Assembly (NCBI GenBank): GCA_022729705.1
Contig: DZAX01000022.1
Coordinates: 1 to 33,529, forward strand
Reading direction: 5' to 3'
DNA from: Helicobacter cetorum
GTDB lineage: Bacteria; Campylobacterota; Campylobacteria; Campylobacterales; UBA6016
Length of the DNA: 33,529 bases
Below the pieces are notes generated by a model that saw nothing but the letters and a program-made list of their open reading frames with translations, was not told the DNA's origin and searched no databases. A program made the position numbers and the translations under genes. Of the stretch, positions 25,059 to 33,509 are shown piece after piece; position 1 is the stretch's first letter, and every line of letters begins with the position of its first letter.

Positions 25059-25856
25059 CTATCTTTCTCTATCCGCAAGCGTTGTTTTGCTCGGGTCAAA
25101 TTTCTCTATCAGAGGCGGTTTGCTCTCTTCTTGATACGCTATCGGCGTCTCGCTCTCTTTGTACTCTTCGCCAAAACCAACCTCTTTGCCAAGACGTGCA
25201 AATCTAGTCGTATCGTATCTGTCTACATAAGCCGCATCTCTAAGTTCAGGACCTATTATCTCTCTAGCTTCTTTGCCATAGATTTTGTCCACTTCATACC
25301 ATGATGAAAACTCATCACCCTGAAGCGGATATGTTTTGCGTAGCGGATGTCCTACCCAGTCATCAGGAAGCATAATTCTTTTTAACATTGGGTGATTGTT
25401 TACTTTTATGCCAAACATATCATACATCTCTCTCTCCGACCAGTTTGCAGAGGAGTAGACGCTTGATACGCTTTCGATATTTTCGCCGTCTTTGACAAAG
25501 CATTTTACTCTCGCTCTTTTGCGTTTGCTCATTGAAAGCAGTTGATAAAATATCTCAAACCCGCCGCAATCAGCCACAAAATCTATAGCGCTCATCTCGC
25601 TAAGTTGGCAATAATCAAGCTTTTCTTTAAAAAATTTAATCACGTCAACATTTTTTGCCGCGTCTACGATAACTACCAGTTGCCCTCTTTGAATATAGGC
25701 TTCCTTGACTTCAAACGCCGCCTTTAAACTCTCTACGTCTTTTGCAAAAACTTCATCAGTCTCAACAGGCTCTTTAGGAAGTCTATCAGGAGTCCTAAAT
25801 CTATCCGTATAGTATGATTGTTTTTGAACATTCTCTTTTGGACTATATTTTCTCAT
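25059..25856 (-). CDS. nuoC: NADH-quinone oxidoreductase subunit C
   Basis: 265 aa. The 30-kDa signature is present: [45 protein letters not shown]. The first 35 residues ([30 protein letters not shown]) and the last 45 or so are extensions rich in charged residues beyond the core, common in Campylobacterota. It has no cofactor and scaffolds NuoD and NuoI. The start codon directly follows the nuoB stop. Confidence 0.95.
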   Translation of the reverse strand: MRKYSPKENVQKQSYYTDRFRTPDRLPKEPVETDEVFAKDVESLKAAFEVKEAYIQRGQLVVIVDAAKNVDVIKFFKEKLDYCQLSEMSAIDFVADCGGFEIFYQLLSMSKRKRARVKCFVKDGENIESVSSVYSSANWSEREMYDMFGIKVNNHPMLKRIMLPDDWVGHPLRKTYPLQGDEFSSWYEVDKIYGKEAREIIGPELRDAAYVDRYDTTRFARLGKEVGFGEEYKESETPIAYQEESKPPLIEKFDPSKTTLADRER

Positions 25857-26366
25857 CTACACAAACCTTTTTTGGATTTGCGCGCGCGAGGCTTTATTTT
25901 TTCTGATGTGTTGTTGCAATATCATAACGGCGTATTGGAGAGTCTCAGGCCTGGGAGCGCATCCTGGAAGATAGATGTCAACAGGGATAATTCTATCTAC
26001 GCCCTGAACGGTGCTATATGTATTAAACATACCGCCGGTATTAGCGCAAGAACCCATAGAAATAACCCATCTAGGCTCAGCCATTTGATCGTATAGTCTT
26101 TTTATAAAAGGGGCGTATTTTTTGGTGACCGTGCCGGATACCACCATAACGTCCGATTGCCTTGGAGAGGCTCTAAAGATAGTGCCAAACCTGTCAAAGT
26201 CGTATCTTCCCGCTCCAGCCGCCATCATTTCGATAGCGCAACACGCAAGACCAAACGTAAACGCCCAAAGGCTGTTTGAACGTCCCCAATTTACAAGCTT
26301 GTCAACCGTCGTAAGGGCGATCGGAAGACCACCTGAAGCTGCGTAGTTTACTTTATGTTGTGCCAT
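25857..26366 (-). CDS. nuoB: NADH-quinone oxidoreductase subunit B (cluster N2)
   Basis: 169 aa from the ATG at 26366, chosen because AAGGAGCG lies 5-12 nt upstream. An ATG at 26387 would add 7 residues and lacks a comparable site. The four ligands of cluster N2 are visible: the tandem cysteines of [11 protein letters not shown], the cysteine of [10 protein letters not shown], and the cysteine of [10 protein letters not shown]. It transfers electrons to quinone with NuoD. Overlaps the end of nuoA by 19 nt. Confidence 0.95.
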   Translation of the reverse strand: MAQHKVNYAASGGLPIALTTVDKLVNWGRSNSLWAFTFGLACCAIEMMAAGAGRYDFDRFGTIFRASPRQSDVMVVSGTVTKKYAPFIKRLYDQMAEPRWVISMGSCANTGGMFNTYSTVQGVDRIIPVDIYLPGCAPRPETLQYAVMILQQHIRKNKASRAQIQKRFV

Positions 26367-26737
26367 TGAAGCGCTCCTTTTTTCCATGCGTATACAAAAC
26401 CGATAGTAAGAAGAGTAAGAAATATACCCATCTCAACCATACCAAACCATCCGAGGAGTTTAAAGTCAAGCGCCCACGGAAACATAAATATAATCTCTAT
26501 ATCAAATAGAATAAACAGAAGTCCGAATAGGTAAAACTGAGCCGAAATCTTGTTTGGCTGTAGAGTCGTCTCGGGTCCGCACTCATATATTGAAAGCTTT
26601 AGTTTTTCAGTATCTTTTTTCGCTATTAAGCGACCAACAAATCTTGAAAGATTAGTAGTCGCAAAAAAAGCGACAAAAGTAAAAACCATCAGCACAAAAG
26701 CGCCGAAATACGGATGCGCAAAATCCGAATGAGTCAT
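26348..26737 (-). CDS. nuoA: NADH-quinone oxidoreductase subunit A
   Basis: 129 aa with three membrane helices. The conserved loop between helices 1 and 2 reads [43 protein letters not shown], with the Glu-Cys-Gly of the quinone-side loop and the Asp-Ile-Glu pattern in helix 2. It is the first gene of the operon. The promoter should lie in 26738-27024, an A+T-rich stretch with an inverted repeat GTATATT-N6-AATATAC (26917-26936); no convincing -35/-10 pair can be fixed by eye. Confidence 0.95.
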   Translation of the reverse strand: MTHSDFAHPYFGAFVLMVFTFVAFFATTNLSRFVGRLIAKKDTEKLKLSIYECGPETTLQPNKISAQFYLFGLLFILFDIEIIFMFPWALDFKLLGWFGMVEMGIFLTLLTIGFVYAWKKGALQWHNIK

Positions 26738-26998
26738 TGCAAAGCCTTTTTTTTGGTTTTAAGTCAAGGGCTACTCAATGTAAACGAGAGAACCCCATTC
26801 TAAAATGGCTGTAAATATATCGTCATAATTATTAAAGCAAGGGCAAAACGCCAATGCCGACAACAGCTAAAACAAAGACGCACCCCAAAGCGTAACGACT
26901 GTTTTATTTATATTTTGTATATTTTCATGAATATACTTTAGCCCAAAAAAGCTTAGATAAGTAACATAAAGTTACATAGTGGCTAGCGTTTGGTAGTT

Positions 26999-27023
26999 AT
27001 AGTGTTTAGTTTGGTAACACTAT
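26999..27023 (-). terminator. Hairpin after the AAA+ ATPase gene
   Basis: ATAGTGTT (26999-27006) and AACACTAT (27016-27023) form an 8-bp stem with a 9-nt loop, right after the stop of the minus-strand ATPase gene. There is no strong T run. A second small hairpin GTAAC-ATAAA-GTTAC lies at 26970-26984 and is followed on the minus strand by a six-T run further on. One of these probably separates the ATPase from nuo transcription. Confidence 0.4.
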
Positions 27024-27024
27024 C

Positions 27025-28785
27025 TTAAGATAAAAACCCCATTGACTTCTCGTTGTCAAAACTTCCGCTAAGCTCTTTTTTGATTTCGCTTACAAAATCT
27101 TCCATTGTTAATATTGGTTTCTCTTTTGCCGCGGCGTTGAAAGCCGAATTTTTAATCACCAAAGCGATTTGTCCGCCCGTAAGATTGTAATTTGCAAGCT
27201 CCTCGGCGCTAAATCCGTCTGAATATGGAGCATTTTTAGGCAAACTTTTTTCCCAAATAGAGATTCTTTGTTTTAAATCCGGCTTTTCAAACTTTATCTT
27301 GTAGTTAAAACGTCTTGAAAAAGCCTGATCTAAATTTTCAAGTAGGTTTGTTGTGGCTATTATAACCCCATCAAAACGCTCTATCTGTTCTAAGAAAATA
27401 TTTTGCATTTGATTGTGCATCTTGTCGGCGCTTGAAAAAGCTGACGAACTTCGAGAGGATAGGAATTGGTCAGCTTCGTTTAGAAGTAGCACCGGATCTG
27501 TTTTTGATTTGCTTCTTAGCTCTTTGTATGTGTCAAATATCTTGCGAACGTTTTTTTCACTCTCTCCAATATACATAGAAAGTATCTTGCTGCAATCAAA
27601 ACTTAGCACCTGTTTTTTAAGTGATTTTGAGAGACTAAGAGCCGTCATCGTCTTGCCTGTCCCCGGAGGTCCGTGAAAAATAATTCTAGCTTCTACGCCT
27701 GTTTTTTTATCTTTGATGCCCCAGTCTTTGAGTAAATTTGAAACGTTTTTATCAAGTTGACGCAATACCGTATCCAGCATCTCTCTTGTTTTTGGATTTA
27801 ATACCACGTCATCAAGCGAACTTTTTGGCTCTAGCAGCTCAAAAAGTTCTTGCTCTTTCATCAAAGACTCTAATTTTACTTTGATTTTTTTCTTCTTTTT
27901 TTGCGGATAGACAATATGCTTTAGTATCTCCTCTGAAATATAAAACGAGCGGCTAATCCCGCCAAATGGCGTTAGCACCTCTTCATAATCGATAATCTCC
28001 TGCTCAATCAATTTTGCGCCGTCTTCAAGCAAACTTCTATTTTTGATTCTCTCATAATCATCAGAGCTTACAATATCTATTAGTATATTCATCTCTCTAA
28101 GATTGTCGCCCTCGCCGGAGTACTCCTCTTTTAGTAGAGCCAAAAAGATAATTTTCTCTTTATCGCCAAGATGCTTTTCTTTAAAAAAATGCTCTAGTTC
28201 TAAGTGTATTTTTGTCTGTTTGATTTTTTCGCCTATTCTAGTTTCAAGCTCGCTAAGCTTTGTCTTTAGCCGTGAGATATTTGGCGAGTCGCTAGAAAAA
28301 CTATGCCTAATAGCCGCAATTTTTTTGTACAAATCTATACGATAAAACTGCTCTTGCAGATACTCAAGGTGGTCGGTATAAGGTTTAATATCCGGCAAGC
28401 TAAACTCAAAACTCCCCTCCTCCAAAAGTTTCAAAAAAGAGGAGCTAAGGGAGATAGAAGAGCTGAGAAGCTCCAAAAGCGAAGTGTCTGATATTTTTTG
28501 CAAACCAAAGTTGTCGTTGTTTGTTATCCACCCTAGCTCTATCAGGGTTTTGACAATTATCAGTTTTTCTATATGTTTATAGTTTTTCGCCGTAAACAAC
28601 TCTATCAGCAAATCGGAGCATACAACACTCTCTTGACCCTTTAAAAACTTCTGAGTCATATTTTTCAAAAATAGCGTCGATTCCGCATCACACTTTAGTT
28701 GCGAATGCACAAAAGTTTTTTCTATATTCTGGTTTTCAATAAAATCTACAAGATATTTCAAATATAAAGTCCTAATTCCAATCAT
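27025..28785 (-). CDS. AAA+ ATPase of unknown role
   Basis: 586 aa. The C-terminal AAA module has Walker A IIFHGPPGTGKTMTALSLSKSL (residues about 375-395), Walker B LLLNEADQFLSSR (the first Asp of the usual LLxDEAD is Asn, the catalytic Glu is kept), sensor-1 IIATTN and the arginine finger region LDQAFSRRFNYKIKF. The N-terminal 330 residues are helical and charged, with no recognised domain. No membrane segment. ATG 28785 has no clear Shine-Dalgarno; a TTG at 28761 with AGGA 8 nt upstream is a credible alternative. It is divergent from rsmE. It resembles housekeeping proteins of the FtsH/spastin-type ATPase fold, but the substrate is unknown. There is no sign it belongs to the CRISPR locus. 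Confidence 0.85.
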   Translation of the reverse strand: MIGIRTLYLKYLVDFIENQNIEKTFVHSQLKCDAESTLFLKNMTQKFLKGQESVVCSDLLIELFTAKNYKHIEKLIIVKTLIELGWITNNDNFGLQKISDTSLLELLSSSISLSSSFLKLLEEGSFEFSLPDIKPYTDHLEYLQEQFYRIDLYKKIAAIRHSFSSDSPNISRLKTKLSELETRIGEKIKQTKIHLELEHFFKEKHLGDKEKIIFLALLKEEYSGEGDNLREMNILIDIVSSDDYERIKNRSLLEDGAKLIEQEIIDYEEVLTPFGGISRSFYISEEILKHIVYPQKKKKKIKVKLESLMKEQELFELLEPKSSLDDVVLNPKTREMLDTVLRQLDKNVSNLLKDWGIKDKKTGVEARIIFHGPPGTGKTMTALSLSKSLKKQVLSFDCSKILSMYIGESEKNVRKIFDTYKELRSKSKTDPVLLLNEADQFLSSRSSSAFSSADKMHNQMQNIFLEQIERFDGVIIATTNLLENLDQAFSRRFNYKIKFEKPDLKQRISIWEKSLPKNAPYSDGFSAEELANYNLTGGQIALVIKNSAFNAAAKEKPILTMEDFVSEIKKELSGSFDNEKSMGFLS

Positions 28786-28854
28786 TTTTTTTTGCGCGCC
28801 GTACAGGCAAAAATCTGTATGATTTTACTAGAAAATTCTTTTGGAGCGTTGAAG

Positions 28855-29526
28855 TTGATATTCTCATACGATGAACAAAGCGGTGCAGAGCTTTTAAAAA
28901 TAGACGGCGAAAACTTCAGACATCTATTTTTGGCTAGAAGGTCTGCAGAACATGAAAAGTTTTTGTTTAGAAATCTCAAAGACTCTTTTTTGTACGAATA
29001 TGAAACGTCAAATATTGGAAAAAAAGAGGCGACTTTGAAACTGATAAACTCTTACGAGGAGCCGCAAGAGACAAAAAGGGAGCGTGAAATAGCATGGTGC
29101 GTGGTAGACCCAAAAACAATCGAAAAAACACTTCCGGCTCTAAACGAACTTGGAATTGACAACATATACTTTATATACTCAGCCAGAAGTCAAAAAAACT
29201 TCAAAATAGATATAGAGAGAATAAATAGAATACTCATAAATTCCTGCTGTCAATGCGGCAGAACAAAACTAATGGATGTGCATACGTTCAAAAACATCGA
29301 AGAGTTTTGCAATGAAAAAAAAGAGTTTTTTGTTTTAGATTTTGGCGGAGAGCTTTTTGGCGATATAAAAGAGGGGTTATTTTTGATTGGACCAGAGGGT
29401 GGCTTTACAAACGACGAGAAAGTTTTTTTAAAATCAAAAGCGCAAAAAGTGATCTCATTTTTTGGCGCAAACGTCCTAAAAAGCGAAACCGCCGCCATAG
29501 CAGTTGCGTCGCTGTGCGCGATATAG
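28855..29526 (+). CDS. rsmE: 16S rRNA (uracil1498-N3)-methyltransferase
   Basis: 223 aa from TTG 28855 (IFSYDEQSGAELLKIDGENFRHL), chosen because GGAG lies 8 nt upstream and homologues start at this point; ATG 28819 or further upstream would add residues not typical of the family. The N-terminal PUA-like part ends near HLFLARR. The SPOUT methyltransferase part has the knot motifs LIGPEGGFTNDE and FGANVLKSETAAIAVASL, which bind SAM. The enzyme methylates U1498 of 16S rRNA. cas12a starts 34 nt after its stop on the same strand. Confidence 0.93.
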   Translation: MIFSYDEQSGAELLKIDGENFRHLFLARRSAEHEKFLFRNLKDSFLYEYETSNIGKKEATLKLINSYEEPQETKREREIAWCVVDPKTIEKTLPALNELGIDNIYFIYSARSQKNFKIDIERINRILINSCCQCGRTKLMDVHTFKNIEEFCNEKKEFFVLDFGGELFGDIKEGLFLIGPEGGFTNDEKVFLKSKAQKVISFFGANVLKSETAAIAVASLCAI

Positions 29527-29560
29527 CTTGCGATAAATATTTGAATTAAGCGAGAAATGA

Positions 29561-32500
29561 ATGCTTTTAAAATTCACAAACCGTTACCCGCTTTCAAAAA
29601 CACTCCGATTTGAATTAAAGCCGATAGGTAAGACTAAAGATTATATTGAGCAAAAAGGGCTTTTGAGTCAAGACGAAGAGCGAGCGGAAGATTACAAAAG
29701 GGTCAAAAAAATTATTGACGAATACCATAAAGATTTTATACACAAGTCTTTATCGGGTGTTAGGCTTGAGGCTTTGGATGAATTTGAAAAGATGTATTTG
29801 TTGCCGTCAAAAGACGATAAGGTGCAAAAAGAGTTTGAAAAACTACAAGAGTCTTTGCGCAAGCAAATAGTATCGGCTTTTAGGGCGCATCCAACTTTTA
29901 AAAATCTTTTCGCAAAAGAGCTAATCAAAGACGAACTTGCCTCTTTTGTGACCGACGAGTCGGACAAGACGCTAATAGAAAAATTCAAAAATTTTACGAC
30001 TTATTTTACGGGTTTTCACAAAAATAGAGCCAATATGTACACACACGAGCCAAAACATTCAGCCGTCGTCTATCGCATCGTACACGAAAATTTACCGATA
30101 TTTTTGTCTAACAAAAAAGCTTTTGAGGGTGTAAGGCGAGACTACCCAGAACTTTTGGAGCAGGCACAATCATCGCTGCTTAAGCATTTAGAGGGCGGCA
30201 TTGTCGAAGATATGTTTTCGCTCGAATACCTCTCTTTTGCGCTATCCCAAAAATACATAGATTTGTACAACACCATGCTAGGCGGCAAAACGCTAGAAGA
30301 CGGCACGAAGGTGCAGGGGTTTAACGAAAAAATAAACCTCCATAGGCAAGCAAACGGCATCGATAAAAGAAAACTTCCAAATTTTAAAGCTCTAAACAAA
30401 CAAATTCTAAGCGACCGTGAATCGCTCTCGTGGCTACCCGAGGCTTTCAAAACCAAAGAGGAGCGAACGGAGGCGGTCGGGGTATTTTATGTTGAACATA
30501 TTACAACGTTCCAATGCTGTGACGGCGTTGTTGATTTGCTGGAGCGTATCCCTGAGCTATTTACGCTAAAAAATATATATGAACCGTCAAAGATTTTTGT
30601 CAAAAACGACCTATCTCTTACCGCCATATCTCAAAGCCTATGTAATGACTATCGTACAATCCGTGAAGCTCTATGGCAAAAACACTTGTCGCAAAATCCA
30701 AAAGCCCAAAAATCAAAAGACCTTGCAGGCGATGAGGAGAGATTTTTCAACCGCAAAAATTCGTTTTTTTCCGTTGCCCAAATAGAGGCGGCGCTAAGTG
30801 AATACGCAAGCGAAAAATCTATGTTTGATTATTTTTACAAAGGCGCAGAGCAAGCGGCAAGCGAAATCAAAAACACATATGCTTCATGGGTAAATAATTC
30901 AAGCGACACAAAAACTACAAAAGAACTACTAGATGCGATTTTGTCGATGCAAAGACACCTCAAACCTCTATATGTCAAGACCGATACTGACAAAGATATT
31001 GCTTTTTATGCAATGTTCGACACATATTTTGAGAGTCTAAACGGTATATCAAAACTATACGACAAAGTCCGAAATTTTGAGACCAAAAAGCCGTACTCTC
31101 TCGAAAAATTTAAGCTCAATTTTGAAAATAGCACCCTGCTTGACGGTTGGGATGTAAACAAAGAGCCCGACAATACGGCTATATTATTTCTCAAAGACGG
31201 ACTGTATTATCTGGGTATTATGGACAAAAAACACAATCGTGCACTCAAAAATATTCAGCCGACGACAAAAGAGGGCGGATATAAAAAAGTAGAATACAAG
31301 CTTTTACCAGGGGCAAATAAAATGCTTCCAAAGGTATTTTTTTCCAATTCTCGTATAAATGAGTTTGCACCGAGTACTCAACTGCTAGAAAATTATAAAA
31401 ATGATACGCACAAAAAAGGCGACAAGTTTAGCCTAGCCGACTGCCACACTCTAATTGATTTTTTCAAGGCTTCAATACAAAAGCATGAAGATTGGAAACA
31501 TTTTGGATTTAATTTCTCCCCAACCTCATCATACGAAGACCTTAGCGGATTTTATCGAGAAGTTGAACAGCAAGGCTACAAAATCACATACAAAAATATT
31601 GATGCTGACTATATCGACACCTTGGTTGCAGAAGGCAAACTCTATCTATTTCAAATCTACAACAAAGACTTCTCGCCGTATAGCAATGGTACGCCAAATA
31701 TGCATACGCTGTATTGGAGAGCGCTTTTTGACGAGCGAAATCTCGCCGATGTGGTCTACAAGCTCAACGGTCAAGCGGAGATTTTTTACCGCAAAAAATC
31801 GCTTGACTATTCGGAGGAGAAGCTAAAAGTAGGCCATCATCCAGAGCTAAAGAGTTTTGCCTATCCTATCATCAAAGACCGCCGTTTTGCATTTGATAAA
31901 TTCCAGTTTCATGTACCAATTACTCTCAATTTCAAGGCTACGGGCGGCGACAATATCAATGCGTATGTCAATGGATTTATAGCAAACAACACCGACAATA
32001 TAAAAATCATAGGCATAGACAGGGGTGAGCGCCATCTGCTATATGTCTCGCTAATCGACACAAAAGGTCGCATAGTAGAGCAATACTCGCTAAATCAAAT
32101 CATCAACAGCTACAACGGCAAAGAGCATGTCATCGACTATCGCGACAAGCTCGCCAAAAAAGAGGATGAACGGGCAAAAGCTAGGGTAGAGTGGGGTAGC
32201 GTCGAAAATATCAAAGAGCTAAAAGAGGGATATATGAGCCATGTAATCCACCGTATAGCTACGCTCATGGTGGAACACAACGCTATCGTCGTCCTCGAAG
32301 ACCTTAACTTTGGTTTCAAAAGAGGGCGTTTTAAGGTCGAAAAACAGGTGTACCAAAAGTTTGAAAAAATGCTCATAGATAAGCTAAATTATCTAGTGGA
32401 TAAGCAAAAATCGCCCAGTGAAATCGGCGGCGCACTAAATGCGCTTCAGCTAACAAACAAATTTGAGAGCTTTGAGAAGATGGGCAAACAAAGCGGCTTT

Positions 32501-33145
32501 TTGTACTATGTACCCGCATGGAACACTTCAAAGATAGACCCAGTGACGGGGTTTGTCAATCTCTTTGACGCTCGTTATGCTAGCGTTGAAAAGGCGAAAG
32601 AGTTTTTCGGCAAATTCAAGTCGATAAGATACAACGACGCAAAAGGCTATTTTGAGTTTGAGTTTGACTACAAAGATTTTACCGACAAGGCGACTGATAC
32701 CCGCACGGCGTGGACGCTTTGCACACACGGTGAGAGAATAAAGACATTCAGAAATCCAGACACAAACAATCAATGGGATAGCAAAACCGTCCATCTAGCG
32801 ACCGAGTTCAAAAATCTATTCGGCACTTACGGTGGCGATTTGAAGGACTACATATCGGCACAAACCGAAAAGAGATTTTTTGAGGAGCTACTCTATCTTT
32901 TTAGACTGACGCTGCAAATGCGAAACTCTATGACGGGTACAGATATAGACTATCTCGTCTCGCCTGTAGCAGATGCTAGCGGACAGTTTTTTGATAGTCG
33001 CAATTATGCCAATATAGAAAATCCGTCACTTCCGAAAGATGCGGACGCAAACGGCGCATACAACATAGCGCGCAAAGGTCTTATGTTGGTGCAAAAAATC
33101 AAAAATGCCGACGATATAAAAAAAATAGACTTTAAAATAACGTAA
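29561..33145 (+). CDS. cas12a: Cas12a (Cpf1), type V-A CRISPR effector, C-terminus cut short by an insertion
   Basis: 1194 aa. It is the RNA-guided nuclease of type V-A systems, which processes its own crRNA and cuts DNA with one RuvC site. The N-terminus NRYPLSKTLRFELKPIGKT is typical. The crRNA-processing region shows VGHHPELKSFAYPIIKDRRFAFDKFQFHVPITLNF; the loop between the His and the KDRRF lysine is shorter than in FnCas12a and LbCas12a. RuvC residues are D820 (IIGIDRGERHLLYVSLI), E913 (VVLEDLNFGFKRGR) and D1162 (DADANGAYNIARKG). The Nuc arginine is R1121 (MRNSMTGTDIDYLVSPV). All catalytic residues are present. The stop codon (33143-33145) lies inside a transposon terminal repeat. Without the insertion the frame would run to 33334 and add NKEWLRFAQGLEG after IT (1207 aa). 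The gene lies just after rsmE with no obvious promoter. Confidence 0.97.
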   Translation: MLLKFTNRYPLSKTLRFELKPIGKTKDYIEQKGLLSQDEERAEDYKRVKKIIDEYHKDFIHKSLSGVRLEALDEFEKMYLLPSKDDKVQKEFEKLQESLRKQIVSAFRAHPTFKNLFAKELIKDELASFVTDESDKTLIEKFKNFTTYFTGFHKNRANMYTHEPKHSAVVYRIVHENLPIFLSNKKAFEGVRRDYPELLEQAQSSLLKHLEGGIVEDMFSLEYLSFALSQKYIDLYNTMLGGKTLEDGTKVQGFNEKINLHRQANGIDKRKLPNFKALNKQILSDRESLSWLPEAFKTKEERTEAVGVFYVEHITTFQCCDGVVDLLERIPELFTLKNIYEPSKIFVKNDLSLTAISQSLCNDYRTIREALWQKHLSQNPKAQKSKDLAGDEERFFNRKNSFFSVAQIEAALSEYASEKSMFDYFYKGAEQAASEIKNTYASWVNNSSDTKTTKELLDAILSMQRHLKPLYVKTDTDKDIAFYAMFDTYFESLNGISKLYDKVRNFETKKPYSLEKFKLNFENSTLLDGWDVNKEPDNTAILFLKDGLYYLGIMDKKHNRALKNIQPTTKEGGYKKVEYKLLPGANKMLPKVFFSNSRINEFAPSTQLLENYKNDTHKKGDKFSLADCHTLIDFFKASIQKHEDWKHFGFNFSPTSSYEDLSGFYREVEQQGYKITYKNIDADYIDTLVAEGKLYLFQIYNKDFSPYSNGTPNMHTLYWRALFDERNLADVVYKLNGQAEIFYRKKSLDYSEEKLKVGHHPELKSFAYPIIKDRRFAFDKFQFHVPITLNFKATGGDNINAYVNGFIANNTDNIKIIGIDRGERHLLYVSLIDTKGRIVEQYSLNQIINSYNGKEHVIDYRDKLAKKEDERAKARVEWGSVENIKELKEGYMSHVIHRIATLMVEHNAIVVLEDLNFGFKRGRFKVEKQVYQKFEKMLIDKLNYLVDKQKSPSEIGGALNALQLTNKFESFEKMGKQSGFLYYVPAWNTSKIDPVTGFVNLFDARYASVEKAKEFFGKFKSIRYNDAKGYFEFEFDYKDFTDKATDTRTAWTLCTHGERIKTFRNPDTNNQWDSKTVHLATEFKNLFGTYGGDLKDYISAQTEKRFFEELLYLFRLTLQMRNSMTGTDIDYLVSPVADASGQFFDSRNYANIENPSLPKDADANGAYNIARKGLMLVQKIKNADDIKKIDFKIT
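33134..33141 (+). repeat. Target-site duplication, left copy (AAAATAAC)
   Basis: Eight bases AAAATAAC directly outside the left end of the 142-bp element. They are repeated exactly at 33284-33291 outside its right end. Confidence 0.85.
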
Positions 33146-33283
33146 CCATTCAGCACCCCCTTCTGAAAGCTCAATTTTTGAGATAAAATCCTCAAAAAAG
33201 TCGATATTTTTTCTTTTTTCTTATTGAAATAGCCACTTTTCCATGCTAATTTTCATTTTTTTACAGGGGTGCTGAATGGTTAC
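33142..33283. mobile_element. 142-bp IS66-type MITE inserted in the 3' end of cas12a
   Basis: Ends are perfect 18-bp inverted repeats: GTAACCATTCAGCACCCC at 33142-33159 and its reverse complement at 33266-33283. They are flanked by an exact 8-bp direct repeat. The interior (106 bp) is A+T-rich and has no meaningful ORF. GTAA termini with 8-bp duplications are the signature of IS66-family elements, so this is probably a non-autonomous derivative mobilised by an IS66 transposase elsewhere. A hairpin TTTTTGAG-N8-CTCAAAAA (33175-33198) followed by T-rich sequence could act as a weak terminator. No second copy is visible in the window. Confidence 0.9.
33224..33252 (+). promoter_or_regulatory. Possible outward promoter inside the MITE
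   Basis: TTGAAA (33224-33229), 17 nt, then TAATTT (33247-33252), preceded by TGC. The -35 matches five of six consensus bases, the -10 about three. It points toward cas4 and could restore its transcription after the insertion. Weak, by eye only. Confidence 0.25.
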
Positions 33284-33291
33284 AAAATAAC
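33284..33291 (+). repeat. Target-site duplication, right copy (AAAATAAC)
   Basis: Exact copy of 33134-33141. The sequence that follows, 33292-33334, is the detached final coding part of cas12a: reading from the codon spanning the junction it gives T-NKEWLRFAQGLEG and TGA at 33332-33334. Confidence 0.85.
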
Positions 33292-33335
33292 AAACAAAGA
33301 GTGGCTACGCTTTGCGCAAGGGCTAGAGGGATGAT

Positions 33336-33509
33336 ATGGAGCCATATATTCCAATCTCATTTCTAAACGATTTTATTTTTTGCCCTCGTTCAATATATTT
33401 TCATCAGCTTTACGGGCAAAGCGACGAGAGTCTGTATCATTCGACAGACCAAAGAGACGGCAAAGCCGCACACGCTATAATCCCCCAAGAAAAACAAACA
33501 ATTTCCTAG
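33336..33509 (+). pseudogene. cas4: cas4, N-terminal part only, frame ends after 57 codons
   Basis: ATG at 33336, with GAGGGA 4 nt upstream and one nucleotide after the ancestral cas12a stop. The 57 residues begin MEPYIPISFLNDFIFCPRSIYFHQLYG and include DQRDGKAAH, the standard start of type V-A Cas4 (a RecB-like nuclease with a 4Fe-4S cluster used in spacer acquisition). FCPR carries the first cluster cysteine. Normal Cas4 has about 170-200 aa with RecB motifs further on; here TAG at 33507-33509 follows EKQTIS. Only 20 nt remain after it, so a frameshift, a nonsense change or low-quality sequence at a contig edge cannot be separated. In another frame the last bases read NFLESFIPCE, which may be the continuation. 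Confidence 0.75.

Noticed and set aside
27025-28785. AAA+ ATPase as a CRISPR-associated or defence protein because it is near cas12a
   Set aside because: It is divergent, separated from cas12a by rsmE, and shows no nuclease, protease or effector domain. Proximity alone is not evidence.
33146-33335. Could the repeated 18-mers after cas12a be CRISPR repeats or a tracrRNA region?
   Set aside because: The two copies are inverted, not direct, occur only twice, and lack the AATTTCTAC-type stem common to type V-A repeats. The exact flanking duplication explains them as transposon ends.
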